NCBI RefSeq assembly: GCF_001428125.1
Contig: NZ_LMSM01000012.1
Span: 1-64,000, forward strand
Direction of reading: 5' to 3'
Length of the DNA: 64,000 bases
DNA from: Nocardioides sp. Soil774
GTDB taxonomy: Bacteria > Actinomycetota > Actinomycetes > Propionibacteriales > Nocardioidaceae
The notes under the pieces were generated by a model that ran no database searches, was not told the DNA's origin, and was given only the letters and a program-made list of their open reading frames with translations. Below, one piece after another: positions 8,031 through 16,382 of the stretch; position 1 is the stretch's first letter, and every line of letters begins with the position of its first letter. Made by a program: the position numbers and the translations under genes.

Positions 8031-8846
8031 TCAGCGCGAGAGGTGCTTGGCGCGCGCGAAGCAGAACAGGCCGTACGCCGCGATGCCGAGCGCGATCGCG
8101 GTCAGCAGCACCTGGCCGAAGGGCTGCTCGCGCAAGGTCTCGAGCGCCTGGTCGAGGCCACCGGACTTCTTGGCGTTGTGGGTGATCGCGGCGTAGCCGA
8201 AGAGGCCGCCGACGAGCGCGATGGCGACACCCTTGGCGATGTAGCCCACCTTGCCGAGCATGACGTAGGCCGAGCCGTCCTCGCCCGACTGCCCCTGGGC
8301 GTCGAGGTTCTCGCGGAACTTCTCGGTCCAGCCGCGCACGACGAGCGAGATGCCGTAGCCGATGATCGCCAGACCGACCAGGCCCACGATCAGCTGGCCA
8401 CCGGGCAGCTGCATGATCTTCGCCGTCGTGGTGTCGGTGCCGCCCTTGCTGCCGCCGCCGGAACCGGTCGCGGTCTTGAAGGCGCTCCAGGCGAGCGCGC
8501 CGTAGATGATCGCCTTGCCCAGGGAGGTCGCGCGCTTGCGCCACCGCTTGGCGTCGTCGGACTCCTCGGGATAGCCGAAGGCGAACTCCAGCAGGCGCCA
8601 GATCACGAGCAGCGTCATCCCGATCGCGATCATCCACACCAGCACACCGCCCATCGGCTGCTGGGCGAGGTAGTGCATGGCGCCCTGGTTGGAGGCCTTG
8701 TCCTCCTTCTCGCCGAAGGCGAGCTGGAGGGCCAGCCACCCGACGAGCAGGTGGACGATGCCGTAGGCGATGAGGCCGACGCGGATCGCGTGGTCGAGCC
8801 ACTTGCTGCGGTGGACGGATTCTGCGGTCTCCACGGGGGCGTTCAT
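8031..8846 (-). CDS. DUF1206 membrane protein
   Basis: The 271-residue protein has six hydrophobic helices arranged as three repeated pairs, each introduced by a G-x-x-A/I-x-G segment: VGLIAYGIVHLLVGWLAL, LGKAIIYGALAWSAFK and LGKVGYIAKGVAIALVGGLF. This triple repeat is the DUF1206 signature, an actinobacterial family of unknown function. The start ATG at 8846 follows a TAGGTT box by six bases. Nothing in the neighbourhood suggests a partner. Confidence 0.88.
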   Translation of the reverse strand: MNAPVETAESVHRSKWLDHAIRVGLIAYGIVHLLVGWLALQLAFGEKEDKASNQGAMHYLAQQPMGGVLVWMIAIGMTLLVIWRLLEFAFGYPEESDDAKRWRKRATSLGKAIIYGALAWSAFKTATGSGGGSKGGTDTTTAKIMQLPGGQLIVGLVGLAIIGYGISLVVRGWTEKFRENLDAQGQSGEDGSAYVMLGKVGYIAKGVAIALVGGLFGYAAITHNAKKSGGLDQALETLREQPFGQVLLTAIALGIAAYGLFCFARAKHLSR

Positions 8847-8852
8847 GGGGTC

Positions 8853-8858
8853 AACCTA
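8853..8858 (-). promoter_or_regulatory. Leaderless -10 box for the DUF1206 gene
   Basis: TAGGTT on the minus strand ends six bases before the ATG at 8846, and no Shine-Dalgarno intervenes. Confidence 0.6.
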
Positions 8859-8911
8859 GGACCTCCGGGCCCCCGTGCGCGAGTGCGTCCGACCCCTCCG
8901 GGTGAACCGGC

Positions 8912-9322
8912 TCAGACCAGGGTGGCGCGGTCGCGCTGGATCGATCCCAGGAGACCGTTGACGAAGGCCGGCGAGTCGTCGGTCGAGAGGTCCTGCACCA
9001 GGCGCAGGGCCTCGCTCACCGCGACCGTGTCGGGCACGTCGGAGTCACCCCAGAGCAGCTCGTAGACACCGATGCGCAGCACGTTGCGGTCCACTGCCGG
9101 CATCCGGCCGAGCGTCCAGCCCTTGCTGTAGGTCGTGAGCACCTCGTCGATGCGCTCGAGGTGCTCGACCACGCCGCGCACCAGGGTCGCGGTGTAGTCG
9201 TTGGTCGGGCCCTCGCCGTCGGCGATCGCGCGGTCGAGGGCCACGACGGGGTCCTCCGAGCGCAGCTCGGAGGCGAACAGGATGTCCAGCGCGCGCTTGC
9301 GCGCCTTCGAACGGGCAGCCAC
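8912..9322 (-). CDS. nusB: Transcription antitermination factor NusB
   Basis: The 136-residue all-helical protein has the NusB opening ARSKARKRALDILFASELR and the closing VNGLLGSIQRD segment. NusB binds boxA RNA with NusE (S10) and supports antitermination of rRNA operons. The length is normal for the family. It follows efp with a six-base gap, a pairing common in actinobacteria, so the two genes are probably one transcript. Confidence 0.93.
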   Translation of the reverse strand: MAARSKARKRALDILFASELRSEDPVVALDRAIADGEGPTNDYTATLVRGVVEHLERIDEVLTTYSKGWTLGRMPAVDRNVLRIGVYELLWGDSDVPDTVAVSEALRLVQDLSTDDSPAFVNGLLGSIQRDRATLV

Positions 9323-9328
9323 GTGGTG

Positions 9329-9892
9329 TCAGGCCTTGACGCGGCCGAGGTAGGACGAGTCGCGCGTGTCGACCTTGACCTTCTCGCCCGTGGTGATGAA
9401 GAGCGGCACCGCGATGGTGTGGCCGGTCTCGAGGGTCGCGGGCTTGGTGCCGCCGGTGGAGCGGTCGCCCTGCAGGCCCGGCTCGGTCTCGGCGATCAGC
9501 AGCTCGACGGAGGCGGGCAGCTCGATGAAGAGCACGCGGCCGTCGTTGGTGGCGACGATCGCCTCCTGGTTCTCCAGCATGAAGTTCTTCGCGTCGCCCA
9601 CGACCTCGGGGGCCACCTCGAGCTGCTCGTAGGTGCTGGTGTCCATGAAGACGTAGGACGAGCCGTCGTTGTAGAGGTACTGCATGGTGCGCTTGTCGAC
9701 GTTGGCCGTCTCGACCTTGGTGCCGGCGTTGAAGGTCTTGTCGACGTTCTTGCCCGACTCGACGTTGCGGAGCTTGGTGCGCACGAAGGCCGGGCCCTTG
9801 CCGGGCTTGACGTGCTGGAACTCGACGACGGCCCAGAGCTGCCCCTCGATCCGGAGGACCATGCCGTTCTTGAGGTCGTTGGTGGTTGCCAT
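9329..9892 (-). CDS. efp: Translation elongation factor P
   Basis: The 187-residue protein has the three beta-barrel domains of EF-P, which relieves ribosome stalling at proline runs. The modifiable loop reads KPGKGPAF, placing the conserved lysine at K32. The C-terminal domain contains GLQGDRSTGGTKPATLETG. The ATG at 9892 (MATTNDLKNG) is the family start; an in-frame start at 9931 would add 13 unlike residues. The upstream region has two TTGACA hexamers on the minus strand between about 9920 and 9945, but no matching -10 could be assigned. nusB follows directly. Confidence 0.95.
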   Translation of the reverse strand: MATTNDLKNGMVLRIEGQLWAVVEFQHVKPGKGPAFVRTKLRNVESGKNVDKTFNAGTKVETANVDKRTMQYLYNDGSSYVFMDTSTYEQLEVAPEVVGDAKNFMLENQEAIVATNDGRVLFIELPASVELLIAETEPGLQGDRSTGGTKPATLETGHTIAVPLFITTGEKVKVDTRDSSYLGRVKA

Positions 9893-10059
9893 GTGCTCTC
9901 TGTCCGCCTTCGTCGCTGTGTCTGATGTCAAGGAGTGTCAAGGATGAGCGGACGCCGCCCTACGGAGCCTGCGCCGACAGGCGAGTCTAGTCGCGGGCCA
10001 CGAGAGCCATGAAATGCTCGCCGGACAGCGCCACGGCGAGGCCCTCACCGTAGCCGCGC

Positions 10060-10065
10060 TAGCGT
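10060..10065 (+). promoter_or_regulatory. Leaderless -10 box for the NAD(P)-binding gene
   Basis: TAGCGT ends seven bases before the ATG at 10073 with no Shine-Dalgarno in between. Confidence 0.6.
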
Positions 10066-10072
10066 CGCCGGC

Positions 10073-10729
10073 ATGCGCACCACCATCTTCGGCGGACACG
10101 GCAAGATCGCCCTCCTCCTCGCTCCCCTGCTCGTCGAGGCGGGTCACGAGGTCACCTCGGTCATCCGCAACCCCGACCACGTCCGGGACGTGGAGGCGAC
10201 CGGGGCCACGGCCCTCGTCTCCTCGCTCGAGGACGCCGACACCGCGGCGCTGACCGAGCTGCTCTCCGGCCAGGACGCCGTGGTCTGGTCGGCCGGGGCC
10301 GGCGGCGGCGACCCCGCGCGCACCGACGCCGTGGACCGCGACGCGGCGATCCGCTCGATGGACGCGGCCGTGGCCGCGGGCGTCCAGCGCTACGTGATGG
10401 TGTCGTTCGCCGGTGCGTCCGCGGACCACCTCGTGCCCGAGGACGACCCGTTCCGTCGCTACCAGGACGCCAAGATCGCCGCCGACGAGCACCTGCGCGG
10501 CACCAGCCTCGGCTGGACGATCCTCGGGCCCGGTGCACTGACCACCGATCCCTCCCACGGCACGGTCAACCCCGCCGCCACCTCCCGCGACGGCGACGAG
10601 TCACCGCGCGAGCTCGTGGCGCAGGTCGCCGCGGCCGTGCTCGCCGACGACCGGGCGGTGCGTCGCACGCTGGTCTTCGGCAAGGGTGACGTCGCGATCG
10701 ACGACTGGCTGTCGCGGCTCCCCGACTAG
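10073..10729 (+). CDS. NAD(P)-binding atypical short-chain dehydrogenase
   Basis: The 218-residue protein begins MRTTIFGGHGKIALLLAP, a variant of the GxxGxxG nucleotide-binding loop, and continues with VTSVIRNPDHV and YVMVSFAGA strands. This pattern belongs to the NAD(P)H-binding atypical SDR group (YwnB/HscB-like), in which the catalytic tyrosine is often lost. Substrate and activity are unknown. Its stop codon shares the palindrome CTAG (10726-10729) with the stop of the convergent nnrD gene, so the two genes touch tail to tail. Confidence 0.85.
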   Translation: MRTTIFGGHGKIALLLAPLLVEAGHEVTSVIRNPDHVRDVEATGATALVSSLEDADTAALTELLSGQDAVVWSAGAGGGDPARTDAVDRDAAIRSMDAAVAAGVQRYVMVSFAGASADHLVPEDDPFRRYQDAKIAADEHLRGTSLGWTILGPGALTTDPSHGTVNPAATSRDGDESPRELVAQVAAAVLADDRAVRRTLVFGKGDVAIDDWLSRLPD

Positions 10730-11571
10730 GACGCGAGCCCGCGCAGCACCGCCGGCACCTCCGGCGCGAGCTCGCGGGCGAGGTAGCCGACAGGCCCGAC
10801 GCGCCCGGCGAGCCGGTCCCCCGCCACTGCGTGGACGTAGGCGCCCCAGACGGCAGCCTGCGCGGGCTCGGCACCGCGACCGAGCAGCCCGCTGACGATG
10901 CCCGCCTGCACGTCACCCGACCCGGCCGTGCCCAGACCCGGGTTGCCGGCCTCGACGCGCCACAGGTCGCCGGGGTGGGCGACGTACTTGGTGGGACCAC
11001 CGCACACCACGGTCGCCCCCGTGCGGTGGGCCAGCGCCGCCGTGTGCCGCGCGAGGTCGGAGGCCACCTCGTCCTCGTCCAGGTGCAGGCAGTGGGCCAG
11101 CTCAGTGGGGTTGACCGTGAGCAGCACCGTCGCGGCCAGGTCGGCGATCCGCTCGGGGTCCTCGGTGACGTACGCCGTGCCGAGCGCGTCGAGCACGACC
11201 GTCCCCGACACCCGGTCGAGCACCTCCCCCACGAGCGCGGCGGCGGCCTCGGGATCGGTGAACCCGGGCCCCAGCAGCACCACGTCGACACCCTCGGCGA
11301 GCTCCACGACGCGGTCGGCGTCGCGGACCTCCGTCACCATCAGCTCCGGGACCGCCACGGCGAGTGCGGACACGCACGCCCCGGCGGTCGCGAGCTGCAC
11401 CTTGCCGGCTCCGGTGCGCAGGGCGGCCTCGGCCGCGAGGAGCCCCGCGCCGGGAGTCTCGTCGGTCCCGGCGACGACGAGCAACCGCCCCCGCGCCTCC
11501 TTGTCCGAGCCGGGCTCGGGCAGCGGCCACCCACGCAGGAGCTCCTCGTCGACGAGCCTGCCCTCAGGCAC
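10726..11571 (-). CDS. nnrD: ADP-dependent NAD(P)H-hydrate dehydratase
   Basis: The 281-residue ribokinase-fold enzyme repairs hydrated NAD(P)H using ADP. Seen features are LLVVAGTDETPGAGLLAAEAALRTGAGKV near the start, VNPTE, GGPTKYVAHPG, and the GLGTAGSGDVQAGIV anion-hole motif. There is no attached NnrE epimerase domain. The GTG at 11571 overlaps the end of the histidine phosphatase gene by eight bases and begins the conserved sequence; the longer frame upstream is antisense-like. Confidence 0.9.
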   Translation of the reverse strand: MPEGRLVDEELLRGWPLPEPGSDKEARGRLLVVAGTDETPGAGLLAAEAALRTGAGKVQLATAGACVSALAVAVPELMVTEVRDADRVVELAEGVDVVLLGPGFTDPEAAAALVGEVLDRVSGTVVLDALGTAYVTEDPERIADLAATVLLTVNPTELAHCLHLDEDEVASDLARHTAALAHRTGATVVCGGPTKYVAHPGDLWRVEAGNPGLGTAGSGDVQAGIVSGLLGRGAEPAQAAVWGAYVHAVAGDRLAGRVGPVGYLARELAPEVPAVLRGLAS

Positions 11572-12325
11572 CGGGAGCCTTCTCGGTCCGGTCCGGCTCC
11601 TCGGTCGGTCGCGCGGGGCCCGACGCCAGGTGGCTGTCGTCGGCGAACTCCTCGAGCGCGAGGCCGTCATCGGTCCTGGTGTAGCGCGTGACGGAGGCGT
11701 TGGAGATGCGGGTGGTGCGGTCGATCTCGAGTAGGTCGACCTCGTCGAGGCCCTCGAGGGCGTAGCGGAACGACATGATCACGGCCTGGTGCGTGAACAG
11801 CCACACCCGGGCGCCGTCGTAGCCCTCGCGCAGGTCCGCGAGCAGGCTCCGCACCCGCAGCACCACGTCGGCCCAGCTCTCGCCGGACGGCGGTTGGTAG
11901 TAGAACTTCCCCACGTGCGAACGCCGCTCGGCCTCCTCGGGCCAGCGCGACCGGATGCCCTTGCCGGTGAAGCCGTCGAAGAGCCCGAGGTCCCGCTCGC
12001 GCAGCCGCTCGTCGAGCACCACCTCGAGACCGAGCTCCTGCGCGGCGACCCGAGCCGTGTCGGCCGCGCGCCGGTAGGGCGAGGCGAGGACGAGATCGGG
12101 CCTTCGGTCGTCAGGCAGCCCGCTGGCCCACCGGCCGAGGGTCCGCGCCTGCTCCTCGCCGCTGGGCGAGAGCTCGACGTCGGCGTCGCGGGCGGAGAGG
12201 TCCAGGTGTTCGGCATCGGCATCGCGCGCCTCGGTGTCGGCCAGGTTGCCGACGCTCTCACCGTGGCGCACCAGCACCAGGTCCTGCGGCCCGCGACGCG
12301 CGTGCAGCACGCTCGTCAGGCCCAC
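11564..12325 (-). CDS. Histidine phosphatase family protein
   Basis: The 253-residue protein carries the LVLVRHGES motif near residue 17, where the histidine H21 is the expected phosphoryl acceptor. It also has LVLASPYRRAADTA, RERDLGLFDG and a second catalytic histidine in VWLFTHQAVIMSFRY. This is the phosphoglycerate mutase-like phosphatase fold. The substrate cannot be told. The GTG at 12325 is chosen because a TACCGT box stands seven bases upstream. It overlaps nnrD and starts one base after the stop of a small upstream gene. Confidence 0.88.
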   Translation of the reverse strand: MGLTSVLHARRGPQDLVLVRHGESVGNLADTEARDADAEHLDLSARDADVELSPSGEEQARTLGRWASGLPDDRRPDLVLASPYRRAADTARVAAQELGLEVVLDERLRERDLGLFDGFTGKGIRSRWPEEAERRSHVGKFYYQPPSGESWADVVLRVRSLLADLREGYDGARVWLFTHQAVIMSFRYALEGLDEVDLLEIDRTTRISNASVTRYTRTDDGLALEEFADDSHLASGPARPTEEPDRTEKAPGA

Positions 12326-12326
12326 G

Positions 12327-12629
12327 TCAGGGACGGTAGGGCTGGTCGTCGTGGCGCGGGTCCAGCCGGGGGTAGCCCGCCTTCGGGACGACGCCCTCGG
12401 GCGACGGCTCCTCCCCGCCGGGGCTCTGCTCCGGCGGTGCGTCCGCGGGGGCGTCGGTCTCCGAGGTGTCACGGAGTCCGTCCGTGCCCACCTGTCCCGG
12501 GCCGACGTGGCCCACGCGCTCGCTGCTCGAGCCCATGCCCCCTGCCGCGGCGTCGGGTCCCGACGCGTTCGGCGTGGACTCACGCTCCTCGTCCGCGATG
12601 GCCCGTGTGGTGTCGTCGTGGTCGGTCAT
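12327..12629 (-). CDS. Small acidic, low-complexity protein
   Basis: A 100-residue protein rich in Asp, Glu, Pro, Gly and Ser (for example TSETDAPADAPPEQSPGGEE). It looks disordered, with no membrane segment or known domain. It ends in DPRHDDQPYRP. The ATG at 12629 is the first start after the PhzF gene, and the gene stops two bases before the phosphatase gene. It might be a small hypothetical protein or a non-functional open frame; its fit between two genes on the same strand supports it being real. Confidence 0.5.
   Translation of the reverse strand: MTDHDDTTRAIADEERESTPNASGPDAAAGGMGSSSERVGHVGPGQVGTDGLRDTSETDAPADAPPEQSPGGEEPSPEGVVPKAGYPRLDPRHDDQPYRP
12333..12338 (-). promoter_or_regulatory. 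Leaderless -10 box for the histidine phosphatase gene
   Basis: TACCGT on the minus strand ends seven bases before the GTG at 12325. It lies inside the last codons of the small upstream gene. Confidence 0.5.
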
Positions 12630-12685
12630 GAGATCTGCGTACCCCGCCCGGGGGGCGGCCATGTGCCCAGCGCTGGGATCGGGCT

Positions 12686-13525
12686 CTAGAGGTCGACCTC
12701 GCCCACGATGCGCGTCACCGCGTCGCCGGAGACCCACACGTGATCGCCGTCCGCCTCGATGCGCACCCGTCCCTCCCTGCCGATCACGCTGCCCTGGCGC
12801 GAGGTGTACGCCAACGGCAGGGCGCCCGTGCCGATGAGCCACTGCCCCAGGCCGGCGTTGGCACTGCCGGTCACGGGGTCCTCGGCGAACTCGCGGCCGT
12901 CGGCGAAGAACGCCCGGACCTCCACGTCGGCCCCGTGCTCCGCGGCGCTCACCTCGTCCCAGCGGCCCAGGACGGTGACCTTGAGGTCGGTGAAGGCGGC
13001 CACGTCGGGCACCACGGCAAGCACGGCGTCGGCGGTCCCGAGGTCGACGCCGACCCAGCCCGGGCCGTTGTCGATCCACGCCATGTCCTCGACGGCGGCG
13101 TCGGCGACGCCGAGCGCACGCACGATCCGGGCGCGGAGGTCGGCCTCGACCGGACCGGAGCGCTGCAGGGGCGGCGCCGCGAAGCCGAGCCGCGGCTCAC
13201 GGCGTACGTCGACGAGGCCGGCGCCGCACTCCTGCACGACCGTGTCGCCCTGCGGCGCTCCCCCGGCCTCCAGCCAGGCGTGCGCGCTGCCGATGGTCGG
13301 GTGGCCCGCGAAGGGCAGCTCGCCGCTCGTGGTCCAGATGCGCACGCGGTAGTCGGCCCGCGGGTCGGTCGGCGCGCACAGGAAGGTGGTCTCGGACAGG
13401 TTGGTCCACCGCGCGAAGCGGGCCATCTGCGCGTCGCTGAGGTCGTCGGCGTCGTGCACGACGGCGAGCGGGTTGCCGAGCCACGGCTCGGCACTGAAGA
13501 CGTCGACCTGGCGGAAGGGCAGCAT
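12686..13525 (-). CDS. PhzF family isomerase/epimerase-like protein
   Basis: The 279-residue protein starts MLPFRQVDVFSAEPWLGNPLAVV and contains FLCAPTD, SGELPFAGHPTIGSAHA and EDPVTGSANAGLGQWL, the ordered motifs of the PhzF superfamily with its twin diaminopimelate-epimerase-like domains. A glutamate after NPLAVV acts as base in PhzF; here the equivalent segment is HDADDLSD and the base was not identified. No phenazine genes are nearby, so the substrate is unknown. The ATG at 13525 is preferred to a TTG four codons upstream because it gives the usual family start. Confidence 0.88.
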   Translation of the reverse strand: MLPFRQVDVFSAEPWLGNPLAVVHDADDLSDAQMARFARWTNLSETTFLCAPTDPRADYRVRIWTTSGELPFAGHPTIGSAHAWLEAGGAPQGDTVVQECGAGLVDVRREPRLGFAAPPLQRSGPVEADLRARIVRALGVADAAVEDMAWIDNGPGWVGVDLGTADAVLAVVPDVAAFTDLKVTVLGRWDEVSAAEHGADVEVRAFFADGREFAEDPVTGSANAGLGQWLIGTGALPLAYTSRQGSVIGREGRVRIEADGDHVWVSGDAVTRIVGEVDL

Positions 13526-13537
13526 CCGCCGATCCAA

Positions 13538-13972
13538 TCAGAGGTGATGGGCGAGGTGCTCCAGCGCCTGCCGGTATCCGTCGATGCCCTGGCCGGCGAC
13601 CGTCAGCGCCGCGTGCGGCTCGACGACGGAGGTGTGCCGGAACTCCTCAGCGCGCTGCTTGGGGTCGGAGATGTGCACCTCGACCAGCGGTGCGGTCAGC
13701 TGCGCGCAGGCGTCCCACAGCGCGAGCGAGTAGTGGGTCCAGGCGCCGGCGTTGAGCACGACCGGCGTGCCGTCGTCGGCGGCGGTGTTGAGCCAGTCGA
13801 GCAGCTCACCCTCGTGGTTGGTCTGACGGACCTCGACGTCGAGCCCGAGGTCTGCGCCCCACTCCACGCACTGGTGCGCGAGCTCGGCGTGGGTGGTCGA
13901 GCCGTAGATCTCCGGCTGCCGGCGACCGAGGCGGCCGAGGTTGGGACCGTTGAGGACGAGGACCTTCGTCAT
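13538..13972 (-). CDS. aroQ: 3-dehydroquinate dehydratase, type II
   Basis: The 144-residue enzyme catalyses the third shikimate step, 3-dehydroquinate to 3-dehydroshikimate. The GPNLGRLGRRQPEIYG loop carries the catalytic tyrosine Y23. NHEGELLDWL, NAGAWTHYSLALWDA and EVHISDPKQRAEEFRHTS supply the remaining active-site residues. It is the last gene of the aro run, and its ATG overlaps the stop of the DUF402 gene (ATGA). Confidence 0.95.
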   Translation of the reverse strand: MTKVLVLNGPNLGRLGRRQPEIYGSTTHAELAHQCVEWGADLGLDVEVRQTNHEGELLDWLNTAADDGTPVVLNAGAWTHYSLALWDACAQLTAPLVEVHISDPKQRAEEFRHTSVVEPHAALTVAGQGIDGYRQALEHLAHHL

Positions 13973-14763
13973 GACGGCAGCGTAGTGGCGCGCGCGGCCC
14001 GGACCTCGTCGCTGTCCGGCAGCGCAGGCACGGTCCAGTCGGCCGGCGGCTGCCACGTGGCCCACTCGTCGTCGAGCGGCCAGTCACGCCCCTCGATCAG
14101 CTCAGCGCGCGCCCACTCGGCCGCGGCGTGGATCTCGGCCGCGAGCTCGGCCGAGCCGTGGCCGGCCGCGACGGCGGCCTCGAGCTCGTCGGCGTCCTTG
14201 AGCCACAGCTCGCCGGAGGCCTCGAGCCAGAGGTCGAGCACCAGGTCACGCGTCGCGCTCTGGGTCGCGCGACGCCGGTGCGGCAGCTCGAGGTTGACGT
14301 AGTGGCCGGCGAGGCTGCCGTCGTCCTCGCGGAACACCCACACGGACCACGGGCGGCCGGTCGGCGCGATCCGGAGCACCCCGCTGCCCTGCCAGCGGCG
14401 TACGACCGCGACCCGCTCGTGCCCGAAGCGTTCGTCGAGCGGAACCTCGCGCAGCGAGCGGCCGTCGACGGCCGCCGTCCCCACCACCTCGGTGTCCTCC
14501 GCCAGCCAGGCGACCAGGCCTCGCTCGTCGTCGCGCACGACGCGCATCGGGTCGATGCCGAGCCCGTAGCGCCACAGCACGGTCGCTCCGGGCGCGAGGA
14601 ACGGCCGGCTCCCGGCAGTCGTCCAGCCGGGCTCCGTGCCCAGCAGGCGATGGGGCTCGAGCAGCGCCAGGTCGACGTCGCGAGGCGACGCGGTCCCTGA
14701 CATCCGCTGCATGGTCCCGCCGGACTCGCTGACCGTCGTGTCGTCCCCCGAGGTGTCGTTCAC
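13969..14763 (-). CDS. DUF402 domain protein within the shikimate operon
   Basis: The 264-residue protein carries the DUF402/FomD-like pattern: a WRYGLGIDPMRVV lead, SVWVFREDDGSLAGHYVNLELPHRR, then the DLVLDLWLEASGELWLKDADEL core with paired acidic residues that bind metal in FomD-type phosphatases. FomD-like enzymes hydrolyse nucleoside diphosphates or nucleotidyl-phosphonates; activity here is a family inference. The GTG at 14763 overlaps the aroB stop (GTGA), and its own stop overlaps the aroQ start (ATGA). It is therefore coupled on both sides to shikimate genes. Confidence 0.85.
   Translation of the reverse strand: MNDTSGDDTTVSESGGTMQRMSGTASPRDVDLALLEPHRLLGTEPGWTTAGSRPFLAPGATVLWRYGLGIDPMRVVRDDERGLVAWLAEDTEVVGTAAVDGRSLREVPLDERFGHERVAVVRRWQGSGVLRIAPTGRPWSVWVFREDDGSLAGHYVNLELPHRRRATQSATRDLVLDLWLEASGELWLKDADELEAAVAAGHGSAELAAEIHAAAEWARAELIEGRDWPLDDEWATWQPPADWTVPALPDSDEVRAARATTLPS
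13979..13984 (-). promoter_or_regulatory. Possible internal leaderless -10 box for aroQ
   Basis: TACGCT on the minus strand ends six bases before the aroQ ATG at 13972, inside the end of the DUF402 gene. It could give extra aroQ transcription; a chance match is possible. Confidence 0.35.
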
Positions 14764-15875
14764 CCGGCGGAGGCTACCGCGGCGTACGCCGCCCGCAGGT
14801 CGTCCTCGCTCGGCCCGGCGAGGATCCGCGGCGAGGCGAGGTCGTCGAGCACGACGAAGCGCAGCTGCGAGCCGCGGGCTTTCTTGTCGACCTTCATCGC
14901 TGCGTGCAGTTCGTCGAAGGAGGCGTCGCCCATCGACGCCGGGTCGTACGCCGTCGGCAGCCCGACGCGCGACAGCACGGTGCGGTGCCGGTCGACGACC
15001 GCGGGATCGAGCGTGCCCGCGCGTGCGGCGAGCTCGGCGACGAAGACGCACCCGATGGCGACGGCCTCGCCGTGACGGACCGAGTAGTCGCTGGTGCGCT
15101 CGATGGCGTGCGCGAGCGTGTGGCCGTAGTTGAGGACCTCGCGGCCGGGGTGGCCGTCGGCGCCGCCGGTCTCCCTGAGGTCGTCGACCACGACGTCGAC
15201 CTTGACCCGGATCGCGCGCTCGACCAGTTCGCGCAGCTCGGCGGAGCCGGCGGTGAGTGCGGCGGGATCGGTGCGCTCGACGAGCTCGAGGATGGCCGGG
15301 TCGGCGATGAAGCCGCACTTGACGACCTCGCCCAGCCCGGCGACGAGCTCCTCGCGCGGGAGCGTGGCCAGCAGGGACAGGTCGCACAGGACGCCCGCCG
15401 GCTCGTGGAAGGCGCCGACCAGGTTCTTGCCGGCCCCGGTGTTGATGCCGGTCTTGCCGCCGACCGCGGCGTCGACCATGGCGAGCAGCGTGGTCGGCAC
15501 GTGGACGACCCGCACGCCGCGCAGCCACGACGCGGCGACGAAGCCACCGAGGTCGGTGGTCGCGCCCCCGCCGATGGTCACCACGGCGTCGGAGCGGGTG
15601 AAGCCTGCCTCGCCCAGCGCCTCCCAGCAGTCAGAAGCGACCGGCGCGGTCTTGGCCCGCTCCCCGTCGGGCAGGCCCAGCGCGAGCACGTCGTAGTGCT
15701 CGACGAGGGCGTCGACGACCGGGTCGGCCAGCGCCCCGAGCGAGCCGGCATAGAGCACCGCGACCCGCTCGACGGAGTCGCCCAGCATCCCCGGCAGCCG
15801 GCCGGCGAGGCCGTGGCCCACGACGACGTCGTAGGGCGAGGCGCCCCCGACGTGGATGACGGTGTCGTCGCTCAC
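14760..15875 (-). CDS. aroB: 3-dehydroquinate synthase
   Basis: The 371-residue NAD- and metal-dependent enzyme makes 3-dehydroquinate from DAHP. Seen are TIGGGATTDLGGFVAASWLRG, the PTTLLAMVDAAVGGKTGIN loop, the EVVKCGFI segment and the metal-binding LNYGHTLAHAIE and RHGEAVAIG motifs. The GTG at 15875 overlaps the aroK stop by four bases, and the aroB stop overlaps the DUF402 start. Confidence 0.95.
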   Translation of the reverse strand: MSDDTVIHVGGASPYDVVVGHGLAGRLPGMLGDSVERVAVLYAGSLGALADPVVDALVEHYDVLALGLPDGERAKTAPVASDCWEALGEAGFTRSDAVVTIGGGATTDLGGFVAASWLRGVRVVHVPTTLLAMVDAAVGGKTGINTGAGKNLVGAFHEPAGVLCDLSLLATLPREELVAGLGEVVKCGFIADPAILELVERTDPAALTAGSAELRELVERAIRVKVDVVVDDLRETGGADGHPGREVLNYGHTLAHAIERTSDYSVRHGEAVAIGCVFVAELAARAGTLDPAVVDRHRTVLSRVGLPTAYDPASMGDASFDELHAAMKVDKKARGSQLRFVVLDDLASPRILAGPSEDDLRAAYAAVASAG

Positions 15876-16372
15876 GGGAGCAGCCCCCGGATCTCGTCGG
15901 CCACCTCTTCGGGCGTCCGGTCGTCGGTCTCCACCACGTGCGTAGCCACGGACTCGTAGACCGGCGTGCGCTCGTCGAGGAGCGCCTTGATGCGCGAGCG
16001 CACGTTGCCGAGCAGCAACGGGCGTCCGACCCCCAGGCCGACGCGCTTGACGGCGTCGGAGAGCCCGACGCGCAAGAACACCACCGGCACGTCCGCGAGC
16101 AGCGCGCGGGTCTCGGGCCGGAGCACGGCACCGCCGCCAAGCGCCAGCACGCCGTCGTGCTCGGCGAGCGCGGTCGCGACCGCAGCGACCTCCAGCTCGC
16201 GGAACACGTCCTCGCCGGACTCGACGAAGATGTCGGAGATCTCGCGACCGGTGGTCGTCTCGATGTCGGCGTCGGTGTCGCGCACCGCGACGCCCCACGC
16301 CTGCGCGAGCAGCCCGGCCACGGTCGTCTTGCCGGCGCCCATCGGGCCGACCAGCACCACGCGCGGGGCCAT
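15872..16372 (-). CDS. aroK: Shikimate kinase
   Basis: The 166-residue P-loop kinase phosphorylates shikimate. The Walker A motif is GPMGAGKTT at residues 9-17. DTDADIE is the metal/substrate motif, and the LALGGGAVL and RPLLL lid region follows. Length is normal for the family. aroC ends 10 bases upstream, and the stop overlaps the aroB GTG start. Confidence 0.95.
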   Translation of the reverse strand: MAPRVVLVGPMGAGKTTVAGLLAQAWGVAVRDTDADIETTTGREISDIFVESGEDVFRELEVAAVATALAEHDGVLALGGGAVLRPETRALLADVPVVFLRVGLSDAVKRVGLGVGRPLLLGNVRSRIKALLDERTPVYESVATHVVETDDRTPEEVADEIRGLLP

Positions 16373-16382
16373 CAGCGGGCCC

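Noticed and set aside
9905..9950. Two TTGACA hexamers as -35 boxes of the efp promoter
   Set aside because: No -10 match at 16-19 bases from either could be found, so no promoter was called.
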